64,000 nt of DNA from NCBI GenBank assembly GCA_022605405.1, contig JABYQQ010000014.1:248001-312000 (forward strand), written 5' to 3'. The notes below the pieces were generated by a model. It saw only the letters and a program-made list of their open reading frames with translations. It did not search any database and was not told the origin of the DNA. Of this stretch, positions 37,601-48,119 are shown piece by piece; positions within the stretch are counted from its first letter, which is position 1; each line of letters starts with the position of its first letter. The position numbers and the translations under genes are program-made. The DNA comes from Earliella scabrosa (lineage: Eukaryota; Basidiomycota; Agaricomycetes; Polyporales; Polyporaceae).

Positions 37601-38429
37601 TCAGCACCCCTCGGCAGTACATGGCAATTGGGCAGCGCTCACCGAGGTGCCCACTTGCTGATCCTGGCATTGCAGAGTCTCCGCCGCCGACCCGTCGAGT
37701 CGCCTGCGCTTGCGCCCCGGGAAAGGCGTGTCTCCGTCGAGCCCCTCTCGTAACCCCTCGCGATGCCGGAGGTGACCGTGTGAGACGCACCAAGTACCAC
37801 CCAAATGATCAGATGCGGCATTCCTGACTTCCGGACTCGATGCGAGCACGGCGACGTGCGACTCGATTCGCGTCGTCCGAAGCCCGATGCGGTGGAGGGC
37901 GTCGGCCATCAGCCGATTTTGCTCCATGACGAAATGCAGCGCGCTGTTCAGGTTGTGGAAGAGCGCGGGCAGTTCGAAGTCGGCACGCGAGGCGACGCGG
38001 CCTGTGAACGTCGGAATTGGGATGTGCGGAGGAAAACAAGCAGGCTGGCGACGTACCTCCGAGATAGCTGCAGCCGAGGCGGTGCGCGTTGCACCGCCGA
38101 CACCCGATGGTCCTCCGGTTAGTAGAACACTCCTGGGCACAACCGGCTTGCGCGCACTGAACACACGACCGAGGGACCTGGGGGTTGAGTGGCTGGCTCT
38201 CTGGTGAGGGCGTCGACATCGTCGACATCAAGTGCGTGGAGCTTGGGGACGTCCAGCCGCGCGCGGGTATTGAAGGCTGTTGCAACGTCGAATAGGGGAC
38301 GGGCCCGACCGCCGCGACGGGCTTAGACGAAGTCGCCGGCAGCCCGGGCGAGATCTCGATGTCGTTCAGAGGACTACGTGGGGAGATACTCCTCACAGGC
38401 GGGCAGCGATGGCAGTTCGGGGTGGACAT
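37601..38429 (-). CDS. Zn2Cys6-like cluster protein of element C
   Basis: Starts MSTPNCHRCPP at 38429 (a shorter start MSTMSTPSPES near 38.23 kb is possible). A Pro/Ser-rich lead is followed by a cluster spaced C-x2-C-x8-C-x8-C-x2-C-x6-C, close to Zn(II)2Cys6. An intron of about 56 nt follows, then a helical region FELPALFHNLNSALHFVMEQ and GLRTTRIESHVAVL. The tail has a basic GRKRRRLDG, a probable nuclear signal. A further intron near 37.77-37.84 kb is possible, since two frames are open there. It is the third such cluster protein in the window, one per element, but otherwise not alike. Confidence 0.55.
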
Positions 38430-40993
38430 AGACGATGGCTTTGGGGACACGATGATGGTTTCTGGGCGTCCTGCGATTGCAGCAGTCACCTCGGGCCTCT
38501 CTCTCTCGCTTTTTCAGGCGGAGCTTATAATGCTAGGACGGGCGTCAGTTTACCACCCCGCTCCGTGCCCTGCGGTGGACGGCGACAGACTTCTCTCCTT
38601 CGCGCTGTGGAACATGTAAGCCATTGTCGAAGAGGGACAGGGAGTGAGCACTCGATGACTGACCTGCAAGAGTGGCGTGCGCGATCGGGTGCCCTGGAAC
38701 GCCATCTGACCTGGCCTGGTCGGTCTCCAGACGTGTGTAACGGTAACGATAGTACCTAGCCCCATGGTATTGAGTTCTAATATAAGTATAGCCCATGAGT
38801 ATATCCATCTGGACGCCGGAAGGTTCGACTGGGAGGGCGTGCAGATCCCTATGTCCGGCTCGGCAGGGGTCTGGTGCCACAGCGACATATTGTCGAACAC
38901 GTCCTGCGCTCCACTTGCTTGTTGCGATCGCTCGCGAGACCGGAGGCCGTTCGCTGGGGGTGGAGTGCAACATGGCCCACCGTGCGCGTGACCCCAGCCC
39001 TGCCGATGTCATATTGCCGTCCGTTGAGGTATTGGTTTGGCTGGGAGCGGGATGACCAGGGAAATACCGCACGCAGGAGCACTAATTAAGACTGTTCAGT
39101 CAGGTATACATATTCGCATGCTCCAGATGCCGGCTTGTCGCGTGGTCATGGTGCTCTGTCCTTGGGAAGGTCTGGGAGAAGTGCATCAGCTCGAAGGTGA
39201 AAGTTCGGCGCCGGATTGCCTACCATGTGAAGAAGGTCCACTAGGTATGAGCAATTCGGGTGGCCGGCGCGCATGCTGGAAGTGGGGTCCCCAGGGCAGT
39301 AGCGACAATGAGTGCTCAGCTATCGCGTACATCTTCTACAGAAGAGCAAGCACACCCGCCAAACGACTCGCGATGTTGTCCTATTCCACCTATGAGATAT
39401 CAGTCGGCCATGGTGACCCGGGGCGAACGTCCGCCCTCCCAGTTGTCCTCAATTTCGGCGAGCCTCGTGCTGTTCGGCCAGATGACTTTGTCACCGACAT
39501 ACGGGCGCACACATGTACGCCTAACACTCACCATTCATGCCGTTACCGTCCGGTTGTCGGTTGGCCAGCCCCTCGACGCATCCCTCGGCGTACTGTTCAT
39601 TCCATAAATGGTGATCGAGTTCCCAAATTCGGCAATCGCCACCACGCGAACCCAACGTCGCAAGTTCGTGCGTCGGCACTGTATGCTTCGGTCGGGTACT
39701 AGAGCCTTAGGGCCCGTGGCAAGCGTCGTCCCCAAATCTCGAACACTGACACGGGCGACTTGGGGTGCTGCCGGGGCTCCTACCTCATTCGGCCGCGTAC
39801 CACGCCTCGGTACGCCCCCAGATCGCTCTCGTCTTCTCTCGTCATGGGTTGGATCCTGCGGACAATGTTGAAGAAGTCCCAGGTGACCATGCGCGCCGAC
39901 CGGAGATGTGGGCGAACAGTCCTTGGTCAGATAGATGCGGACCGGAGGGGTCGCTAGGGGTCGCTGACGAGCACTCGCGGCTGGTGAGTGTCGGTGTGGC
40001 TCGGTGTCGGCTTTCGCTCTCGCGCCGAGGGAGGCGTGGTGGTGAGAACGGATGACGATGTACTGCGGGCTATGGAGTAGGACCTCGTCCTGCGAGATCT
40101 GGTCATGTACTGTGGGAAGCCCGCGGGACTCGGCCGAATGGCCACACTGGACGTCGGTCGTCGCTGCCGAGCATGAAGAACACGACCTGCCTCAGAACGT
40201 GAGAGTCACAAGGGTGAACTAGTTTGTTGAGAGAGCGGAGCCACGACAGGCGCCGCGTCGACCTGCGGTGACCGAGTCTCGCCGGGGAGCCACTGACCTA
40301 CATTCTGCGACGCCGCAGGAAGTGCAAAGGGAAATGATGTCGAGCTCGGTTGACCCCGCGGGAAATGAACGCGACTACCGTCGGGGCATAATAATCGCAC
40401 GAGCGAAGTAGTAGGGCGAGAGACCGGAGCAAGGACAGGCGCGGCTGGAGCAAGACAAATGCGATATTTGCTCTGGCAGCACGGTGGGCCCTGCGGGGTC
40501 AGAGGAACACAACATGCGTCGTAGCACGGTCATACCTACACGAGCGCTTTAGTAGGGGGGGACAGTGGAGGAACGACGGGTGTTAGGTCGAAATGGAGAA
40601 ACCCAGTCGCGCCCGAGAGCCACTTACCCTTACTCGTGCAGGTCCTCGGGCCATACTAGCTCACCACCTGCAACTGCTCTCAGGAGCTTTTCGACGTCGG
40701 GGACCCATGTTGCCCGGCTGAGCCGACGCCCGACGCCACCGTTGACCTCCTGTAAGAAGATCGCGTAAACAGACAATGGTGCGACCATGAGTGACGGCCA
40801 CGCACCTGGGAGTGTCGGGGCTGGGACGTATGCGGCCCGGAGGGATGCGGCTCGCCCGGAAGCGGCTCAGACGGATGCTCATCGGTTGTGAACTTGTGCA
40901 CGGGCTGAGAGGGGCAGGTCACGGTTATTGGGCTGGCCCGCAGCGAGAACGCAAGGGGTCAACTGAAGAGGGAGGTCAGTTGGAGTGATGCAT

Positions 40994-41331
40994 CAGTGGA
41001 TCCCCAAATCCCTTATGTCACTTACGTCTACTTACGCCCACTTATTCCACTTATGCGCTGTTTCGGAGGTTGTGCGGTTTTATAAACTGCTTCGCGGCGA
41101 CTGAACAGAATCGAACCAAATTTGAACCACACATTCCTTACATCCTGAACTACCATCGTACAAGTTTTTATACGAAACGGTGGTGATTCGAAGGTGCTAT
41201 AAACCGAGCGCGAGTGGGTCGCAAACGACCCCAAAAGCTGTGCACAAGCGCCCGTTAGCCGCCCACTTACGTCCCCTTACGTGCCCAAATAAGTCCGCAT
41301 AAGTGGACATAAGGGATTTGGGGATCCACTG
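40994..41331. mobile_element. MITE-like element, 338 bp
   Basis: Ends are inverted repeats starting CAGTGGATCCCC and continuing through AAATCCCTTATGT (25 nt, nearly perfect). Inside each end are repeated cttacg/cttatg words. It has no coding capacity. The flanking bases are AT on both sides, a possible 2-bp TSD. It is inserted within element C. Confidence 0.8.
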
Positions 41332-41557
41332 ATGTGGGCGATAGATCATAGAAGCGATGCGAGCGGCACCGCGACAAGTGGCCCCGCACTGAGCTAGTCT
41401 GCGTTATGATGCTCGGTTGGGGGTTCGAATGCACCAGAGCGCGCTTCGAGACCAATGGTCGCAACAATGTGGCCCAAGTAATGAAGCTGGGTGGGGCGAA
41501 CGCCAGCGAGTGCGCCGGAGTGGACCGGTGCCTTGCTCGCCCTAACCGTGGCCCGAT

Positions 41558-41803
41558 TTAGGATGCTGGGTTGGAACATCATCTGCCGGGCAGGGCTCGC
41601 TTCAACATGGACCCAGTTAGGATGCTGGGTTGGTAGTTCATCGGCCGGGGAGGGCTCGCTTGAACGTGGAGCGAGTTAGGATGCTGGGTTGGTAGTTCAT
41701 CAGTTCATCGGCCGGGGAGGGCTCGCTTGAACGTGGAGCGAGTTAGGATGCTGGGTTGGTAGTTCATCGGCCGGGGAGGGCTCGCTTGAACGTGGACCGA
41801 ATC
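41558..41803. repeat. 59-bp tandem repeat, four copies
   Basis: Units start ttaggatgctgggttgg at 41558, 41617, 41676 and 41743. The third unit has an extra 8 bp from a small internal duplication of ttcatcag. The first copy is the most diverged. Confidence 0.85.
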
Positions 41804-43047
41804 AGAGAGCAATAGACAAGCGAAAGTGACGAGAAGAGTGTGAGATAGAAGAAGGTCCAGCCGACATCATCGGCAGAGAAATGCGTGTGGCTCACCAACT
41901 GAGTCAGGCTCGGTGGAGGTCGCCGCTGTCTCGTGCGATCCCGCGATTCTCTGACTGCGCGCGCACAGCGGATGTGTTCCCATTTGTGATTGCGGGAGCG
42001 TCACAAAGGGAATCGGTCTTGTTTTGGTTAGGGTGCCACACCGGGGTAGCCGCACACCGTGACATGTCTGTTGTGTTGCATGCGTACTATAGGTGTGATT
42101 CGGGAGATCGATTCCACCCGGCGGACGCTCAACGGCGCATCATCCGCGCGCGCAGGGATGAGTGGCCTCCCAGAAGACAGTGTGTCCCCAGCGTGAACCG
42201 CTGAAGTATCCTCCCTTGTCTCGTAATGCGAGACCGCTCGAAGAGGGGAACGCGATGGAGAAAGGCCAGACCTGCCTGCCGTGACTCAGTGTACTCGCTG
42301 AAAATTGAAACCTGGTTCTGCGCACCATGTGTTGAAAAGATGGCGAGGTTGGGGCCTGTTGACCGTAGAAAGGCAGCGGGGTGAGCGGTGTACCCGTACT
42401 CCTCGTGCGTACGAGTGCTCCGCAAGTCTTGGACGACGACAGGCGCCCCGCAGCGGCGGCACGAGAATCCTCCCTATGCCACAGGCGCATATTGCGAACC
42501 TCACCCCGGGGCGCAGGTCAGACAGGGCAAACTCACGCCCGCCGGTTGTTCGAGGATAGATAGGGTTCTCTGATCCACAGACGGCGGATGCGCCAGCACG
42601 GGAAGGAGTGAGTGCGGCGGTCCACATTGCACGCCCGGCGCTCGCTCTCGGACGTCGGACGGGCTCACAGGACGATAGCGAGGGAGCAGGGAACAGCGCG
42701 AAGGAGCTACGGAGACAGCTGTGTGTGCGCATGTGTCACGCGCGCGCGGGTCAGGCCCGAGGTTCTCTGACGGACCCATCGAGGATTTGCGCGGTCACAC
42801 GGACGAGGCAAGTCGGACGAGGCAAGAACGGGACGGACTCAGCGACGCGAACGCGCGTACAGGTCAAGACCGGGGAGGGTGGAGGGACGCACGCGCGGAA
42901 CGTGAGCTCACGAACAGGCCTCAACCACTGCCACAAGGGCACGACATGGGGCAAAGGACATATGATTGACGATGCGACAGACACAAGATACACATGCGGC
43001 GGCGGAGACCGCGACTACGACGACATACACATGGGGAGGGAGCGCGG

Positions 43048-46000
43048 CTACGCCTGATTGAAGTCCAACGGGTCGAGAACGGCGCCGTGGAACCAAGCCT
43101 GGAACGTGAGTGCCGGCAGATCCTCGCGCAAGAGGTTCCGCAAACCTGCGTCCATCGTGACGTTGCAGTTGTAGAAGCACGAGTGGACGTTGATCTGGGC
43201 GGAAGTCAGTATCGTGATTTGCCTGAGACAACATAAAGGGGCGGTACTGACCGGAGCCGGGATGGGGACGTCACCGGTCGGTTGCGAAGGAGCTTCGCGT
43301 GGTCCCTCGACGTGCCAGAACACAATCTGACGAAGAACATCTATGAGTGAATGCGAGACGACGAGAAGGAGGCACTCACAGCAAGCGACATGGTCGGGTC
43401 AGCGGGAAGCTGGTCTGATCCGGTCAGCATTTGCAAGAAGAGTCGGACGCGCAAGAGACGATCGTGCGCGTCGGCCTGCCACCGCGCCTCGCCAACGGCC
43501 TCACGGACATCGGGGTGATCAGGATGGCCGACGCCGCGAAGGTAGCACTCCAAACGCGCGACGAAATAGTCCTGATAACAAATGTCCCACGAGTCGGGAT
43601 CCATGTCCGAGTTCCGAGCGGCCTGCGACGCGACGTGCGCAGGGATATGCGGAGACCTATACACAATGCGCGAGATGACCTGCTCGACGTCCGTGACGAC
43701 CTTGCTAGACATAGCGGCGATGAAGTCACGCGAACGGCCCTCAAATGTCTGAGACGCCAGGACAGCAGTCAGTCGCGCATCACCCGGCGGCGAACGAGTT
43801 TGAGTCTCACCTGAGGGAGGCTACCGGGTGCGAGCGCGCAAGTCATGCCATGCGCGAATGCCTTGAGGTCGGCGTTCGAATCGATCTTCGCGAGACCGAA
43901 GACCATCTCCGAAACCAGGGCGAGCTCCACCCACAGCAGCTCCTCAGCCAACGGTGGATCCCCGAACGACTGAATCTGCACATGAAGCAGAAGTTAGTGC
44001 GTGTCAGACATTAATCGATAATGACCACTTACGTCGATGCCGGCGCTGACCAACAGGGAGTTCAGGGCGTCCTGCGGATTGCGTGGCAGGGCCTTCGTGC
44101 GGTCGTGGTCGAGCCAGGGCCTGAGGCCGTGCTGGAGGAGATCGGCGTCGATGAGAGACATGAACGCGTGGTCGATGACGCATGCGCTCATACGCCCCTC
44201 GATGACGTAGCGGATGAGCCACGGCGAGATAGGGTCAGGCCCCGTGAGGACAAGGAGCATATGCAACAGCGCAATGAAACCCGCCGACTTCATCGCGACC
44301 TGGCGCGACCGCAGCCCCTGCGACCCACCGATGTGCCAGCGGATGGTATGATAGCGACCGCGCGGCTGCCAGTGCGTGGTGTCCGCCTTGATCTTCTCCA
44401 TGGCCTGTCGCAGCAAACTGCGCACGGCGCCCATTCCAAACGCGTCACCACTGGAACGAGACACCTATCAGCATATGAAGATGCTCCACGGGTGCATGAA
44501 CGTACACTTTGATGTCCAAACCGGGAAGGCGCGCACATCGGACCAACTGTGAGAGCGTCGTGAACTCGCAGTCCGCCTCGACACCGAACCGACGCTCGAA
44601 CGCGTGCGTGAAGTCCGCGCCCAGGTCTGCTGAGTAGGGCTCATCCTCGTGCTCGAAAAACCATTGCACGAGGAACCAGAGGATCTCCGCGCCCTCAGCG
44701 GAGTCGCGGCAGACGATGCGAGGCCGCGGCACCGCCTCCGCAGGCTGTGGAGCGGTGTTCGCGACGCGCTGAGCCCAGTCATCGAGGTCTTTCCACGTCA
44801 CGGACCCTAAGGGATCGTAATTCTGTGGGCGCAAGGGACCAGTGAGTGAGCCGCGCAGCGACGTCAAACATACGTCTGACTGACCTGGTAGGAGACCCTC
44901 GGACGATCGCGGGGCGGAGACGTGGCGACGCGACGTCGATTAGAGGGACGGGAGGCTTCGGCGGAGGGAGAGCGAGCATCACGCGACGGCCCGGGGGCAG
45001 GTACAGGGACCGCGGCTGTCGCAGTCACCGTTCGAGTGGTTGTTGCTGGACGCCCGCCGCGCCGAACCATCATCGGGGGCGCGCGGGGGGCTGCCGCGAG
45101 CGGTGCATGCCCAACTGCGAGCGGGGGGGCCAACGTCAAAGGGAGCGGAGGGAGAACCGACGCCGGGGTGCTTATTGACGTCGACGGAACGGGACTGGGC
45201 GCTCGGGATGTCGCCTGGCATAGCACACGCGTCAGTCGCGTGGACATGGGAGGGAGGCTAGGAGAACGCACCGGGCTCGAGTCGTCAGACTGGATGGGCG
45301 AACCAACGGGTTCGCGGGCACGGCCGGGAGGAGGTCGGCCGCCGGTAGACATGCGTCCGGTGTAACGCGTCCTGACAAAGCGTGATCGTGCCTGCAAGAA
45401 GCACTGAGCATCAGTCAACTGAACGGCATACTGCGGGAAGGCGTACCTCATCCAAAGGGGCAGGGCGGGGCGCAGACGGCGCGGGGTCGCGGGAGGAACT
45501 TGCAACGGGATCGGAGGAGGACGAGGAGGCCTGGGCGGAGGCACGTAGCTGGTAAAGATATGTGCGGGGCGACGTCTCGCTCTCGGAGCTGTCAGAATCG
45601 TCTGGGAGGTAGGTGGGGTCGGGACTCGTAGACCGAGGATGGGAAGCTTGCGCAATCGGGGCGCGCGCTGCAGGGGCATTGGAAGCTTGTGCGATTGGGG
45701 CGCTCCCTCCAGGGCACTGCGCAACGCAGGCAGCCTCGAAGCCGGGGAGCTCGACCATCATGCGCCCCGTGACACATGGATGGAAGAGGTGTTTGCACGG
45801 GATCGTTGCGTAGTCGTCGAGTCCCGCAACCTTGTCGACCAGTTCCGGGCGCTCCAGACGACCGCGAAGATCGCCATTACGGCAGGCTGGAACAACAAGG
45901 CGTTATCAGCCAAGGTGACGGTGGGTCATCGAACAGTGGAGACATACCCATTTTGAGATATGCGATGTCCGGGTCAGTGTATTCGTTGGCGAGGGGATAT

Positions 46001-47541
46001 TTAACACATGTGAAGCGCTTGTCCTTAAGCGCATCGGAGGTGAAGGTGGCGGGCGTGAGGTCGTCGTAGGGGGCGTGGGTCTTCACGAAAGCATGAGAGC
46101 GCGGGGAGGTCGTGAGAAGAACGAAGGGAAGTTTGGTGGGAGCGTCAAGCTGGGAAGTGTTTGAGAAACCGTGGAACGCATAGCCGGCAGCGGTGAGGCG
46201 GTCAGAGACCTGCTGCCCGAGCTCCCGCCATACGGGACCGGTAGCCGGCAGGTCGACGTAGAACACGAGCTTCCAGAGATAGAGCGCTTGCACAAAGACG
46301 GTGTAGTCCTCACTCGACCACTGAAACTCACCTTGGGGATAAGAACCCCTGGCCTGGCCGGCACGTGTAGGGAGTGAGGGTGCCTATGGGGTCATTGAAA
46401 TGTGAGTGGATGGGATGGGCGGGCGGCGTAACGTGCGGCTCACCCGAAAGGGATAAAACGCGACCAGAAAGCGCACGGTTCCCGGAGGGGGAGGTTCGCG
46501 AGAGGGGCCCGCCTGAACGCCGGGCGCCACGGCCGTAGACGGCCCCGCCGTAGAGGGCCCCGCCTGAGGCGGATCCCACGCGCCATCGTTGCTCCAAGAC
46601 CCAGACGACGCGGGCGCGCTGGGGGCGCCGGTGGTGATGCGGGTCCTCGGGGTGTTCGAACCGCGACCACGCGAGGTGGTGTTGGACGTGTGGCGCCGAG
46701 CGCGCTCCGCACTGGCCATGCGGCGTTGATGGACGGAGCCTTCTTCGGCTGGACGCAGGCCGCCGTACGCGGCGATGGGAGGGGCGGCAGCCATGACGGC
46801 GGACGTGCGGGCTGGGAGCAGAGGAACGCTATACATGGCGGGGGAAGGGGCCGCGCCGGGCACTGGCGCCAACCTGCGTTCGCGTGCAATGAAGGGAATG
46901 CGGACGTGGACGAAGACAGCAAACGTACATGGAGGGGTAGGAGCCAGGCTGGACGACCGCCAATGCGAAGTCATGCGAACGGAGGGGCGCTTGACACGCG
47001 CAGAGAGTGTCGAAACCCCAGTCACGCGGATCTTCATCCTATGTCGTACACAAGGGTGAGTAGTGAATCGCGGAGTGTTCGAGGGAGATAGTACGCACCG
47101 ACGTGAAGCCCCCGCACTGCGTGCGAGGCAAGCCAGCGCGTTGAAAACCAGGGGGAAGGGCTGATTGTTCGCGGGGGAGGGCGGAGTGGGAGTACCAGGG
47201 ATGAGGAGTGGGACAGGCGGAGCACATCTCCTCGGCGGTGAGCGGGGTCTGGGTAGAGGACATGAGACGCGATCGTTCCGGTGCAAGCATCCATGACTCA
47301 CATAACGAGCCTGGCCGTCGGCGATGACGACGAACCCACCACAAGGACCGTTGGGATGGGCGAGGCACTCGGTCCCCACGCAGGTACCCCGGAGATCGGA
47401 AGGCGGCATGTTGAGAAGAACGAAGCAGGAGAGGCAAAGGAGTTGAGCAAGAGAGGCGAAGGACGGGGCGGCGAGCAAGGAAGAGCGAGCGGCGGAAAGC
47501 GCGTCGTGGTCGAAGAGCGGGAGGCTTGGGGACTTCGCCAT
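43048..47541 (-). CDS. Large Cys-rich protein of integrase-linked family
   Basis: The largest gene of element C, about 12 exons from ATG at 47541. The N-terminal region has paired Cys motifs (LLCLSCFVLLN, GTECLAHPNGPCGGF, MCSACP, QCGGF) that may bind zinc. After a Pro/Ser linker comes a domain with WKLVFYVDLPATGPVW, then YATIPCKHLFHPCVTGRM, a RING-like Cys/His run. A second disordered region follows. The C-terminal half holds ILWFLVQWFFEHEDEPY, RYHTIRWHIGGSQG, MKSAGFIALLHMLLVLTG and finally INVHSCFYNCNVTMDAGL with WFHGAVLDPLDFNQA. From memory this organisation recurs in agaricomycetes beside the same integrase. A HECT-like ligase fold is conceivable but I cannot show it. Confidence 0.65.
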
Positions 47542-47959
47542 TTTTTCAGCCGCCTTTTATGGCCAATTATCTGAGCGTGAAGGGCCAGGCATGATCGACG
47601 AGAGTTCGTCGGTGGGTTCGGCTGTCCGACCAAGGAACGCGTTGAGATCGCCAAGAGGATGGAGGAGATACGGTAGGCCGGCTGATCGTGGGCGCTGAAG
47701 AAAGTCTAAGTAAGCGTTAGCAAGTGTGCCAGTGTGGCGGTGTCGCGGGAATGCGGCCGGCGCGGGCGGCGGAACACGCGTGGCAATGACGGCGGCAACG
47801 TACAGGAAAGTTCCGGCATTGTTATGTCAAAGCAGGAAAGTACCGCACATGGGTGTGCAGGTGGCCGACATGACTCCGAGTACATGGGAGGACAGGCGGA
47901 GTGTAGGGGTGCATGTTGCAAAGTAAGGTTTTAGTTGACAAAGTCTGCTGTTTGTCTGC
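47542..47959. other. Intergenic, right part of element C
   Basis: About 420 bp upstream of the large Cys-rich gene, holding its promoter. No gene or repeat seen. Confidence 0.4.
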
Positions 47960-48072
47960 CATAGTTGACAAACAGCATCTTTTGTTAGAGCTTGTTGGAG
48001 TTTGTCATTAATTGCAAGCAAACCAACATGCCAGGGAGCTGCAATGTATTTTGTCCAATAAAACCCGTCATA
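47960..48072. repeat. Right terminal inverted repeat of element C
   Basis: Complement reads TATGACGGGTTTTATTGGACA from 48072 inward, then CATTGCA, CTCCCT, TGACAAA (48007-48001), CTAACA (47988-47983) and TTTGTCA (47972-47966). Spacing of the last three words equals that of the left end. Confidence 0.8.
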
Positions 48073-48078
48073 CACTTC
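48073..48078. repeat. Right target-site duplication of element C
   Basis: CACTTC, matching 29961-29966. It lies 41 bp before the KDZ start codon, so element C sits in that gene's promoter or 5' leader. Confidence 0.75.
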
Positions 48079-48119
48079 TTACTGCTACACTCTGCCGGTA
48101 CGCCGCATACTCCTCCAAC

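Larger units (their letters stand above)
38430..43047. other. 4.6-kb gene-poor region of element C
   Basis: I find no gene with a believable exon pattern here. It contains a MITE-like element (40994-41331) and a 59-bp tandem repeat (41558-41803). The longest ATG frame (about 39.05-39.70 kb, plus) has no domain and no spliced neighbours. Degenerate genes could be hidden here. Confidence 0.5.
29967..48072. mobile_element. Element C, 18.1-kb DDE-integrase transposon
   Basis: 18,106 bp bounded by CACTTC direct repeats. Both ends start TATGA when read inward, followed by a GGTTTT block, TTGGACA, then CATTGCA and CTCCCT in that order. Further in, each end carries TGACAAA, 12 nt, CTAACA, 10 nt, TTTGTCA with identical spacing (30024-30065 and 47966-48007). 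Contents: an integrase near the left end on the plus strand, then five minus-strand genes. It separates the TET/JBP gene from the KDZ gene of element B. Size, 6-bp TSD and integrase recall Polintons, but no polymerase B, packaging ATPase, protease or capsid gene is seen. Confidence 0.85.

Noticed and set aside
39037..39702. 221-codon plus-strand frame in element C
   Set aside because: No recognisable domain, no spliced neighbours, and the composition is not gene-like.
29967..48072. Calling element C a Polinton/Maverick or a retroelement
   Set aside because: No polymerase B, packaging ATPase, capsid, protease, reverse transcriptase or LTR could be seen.
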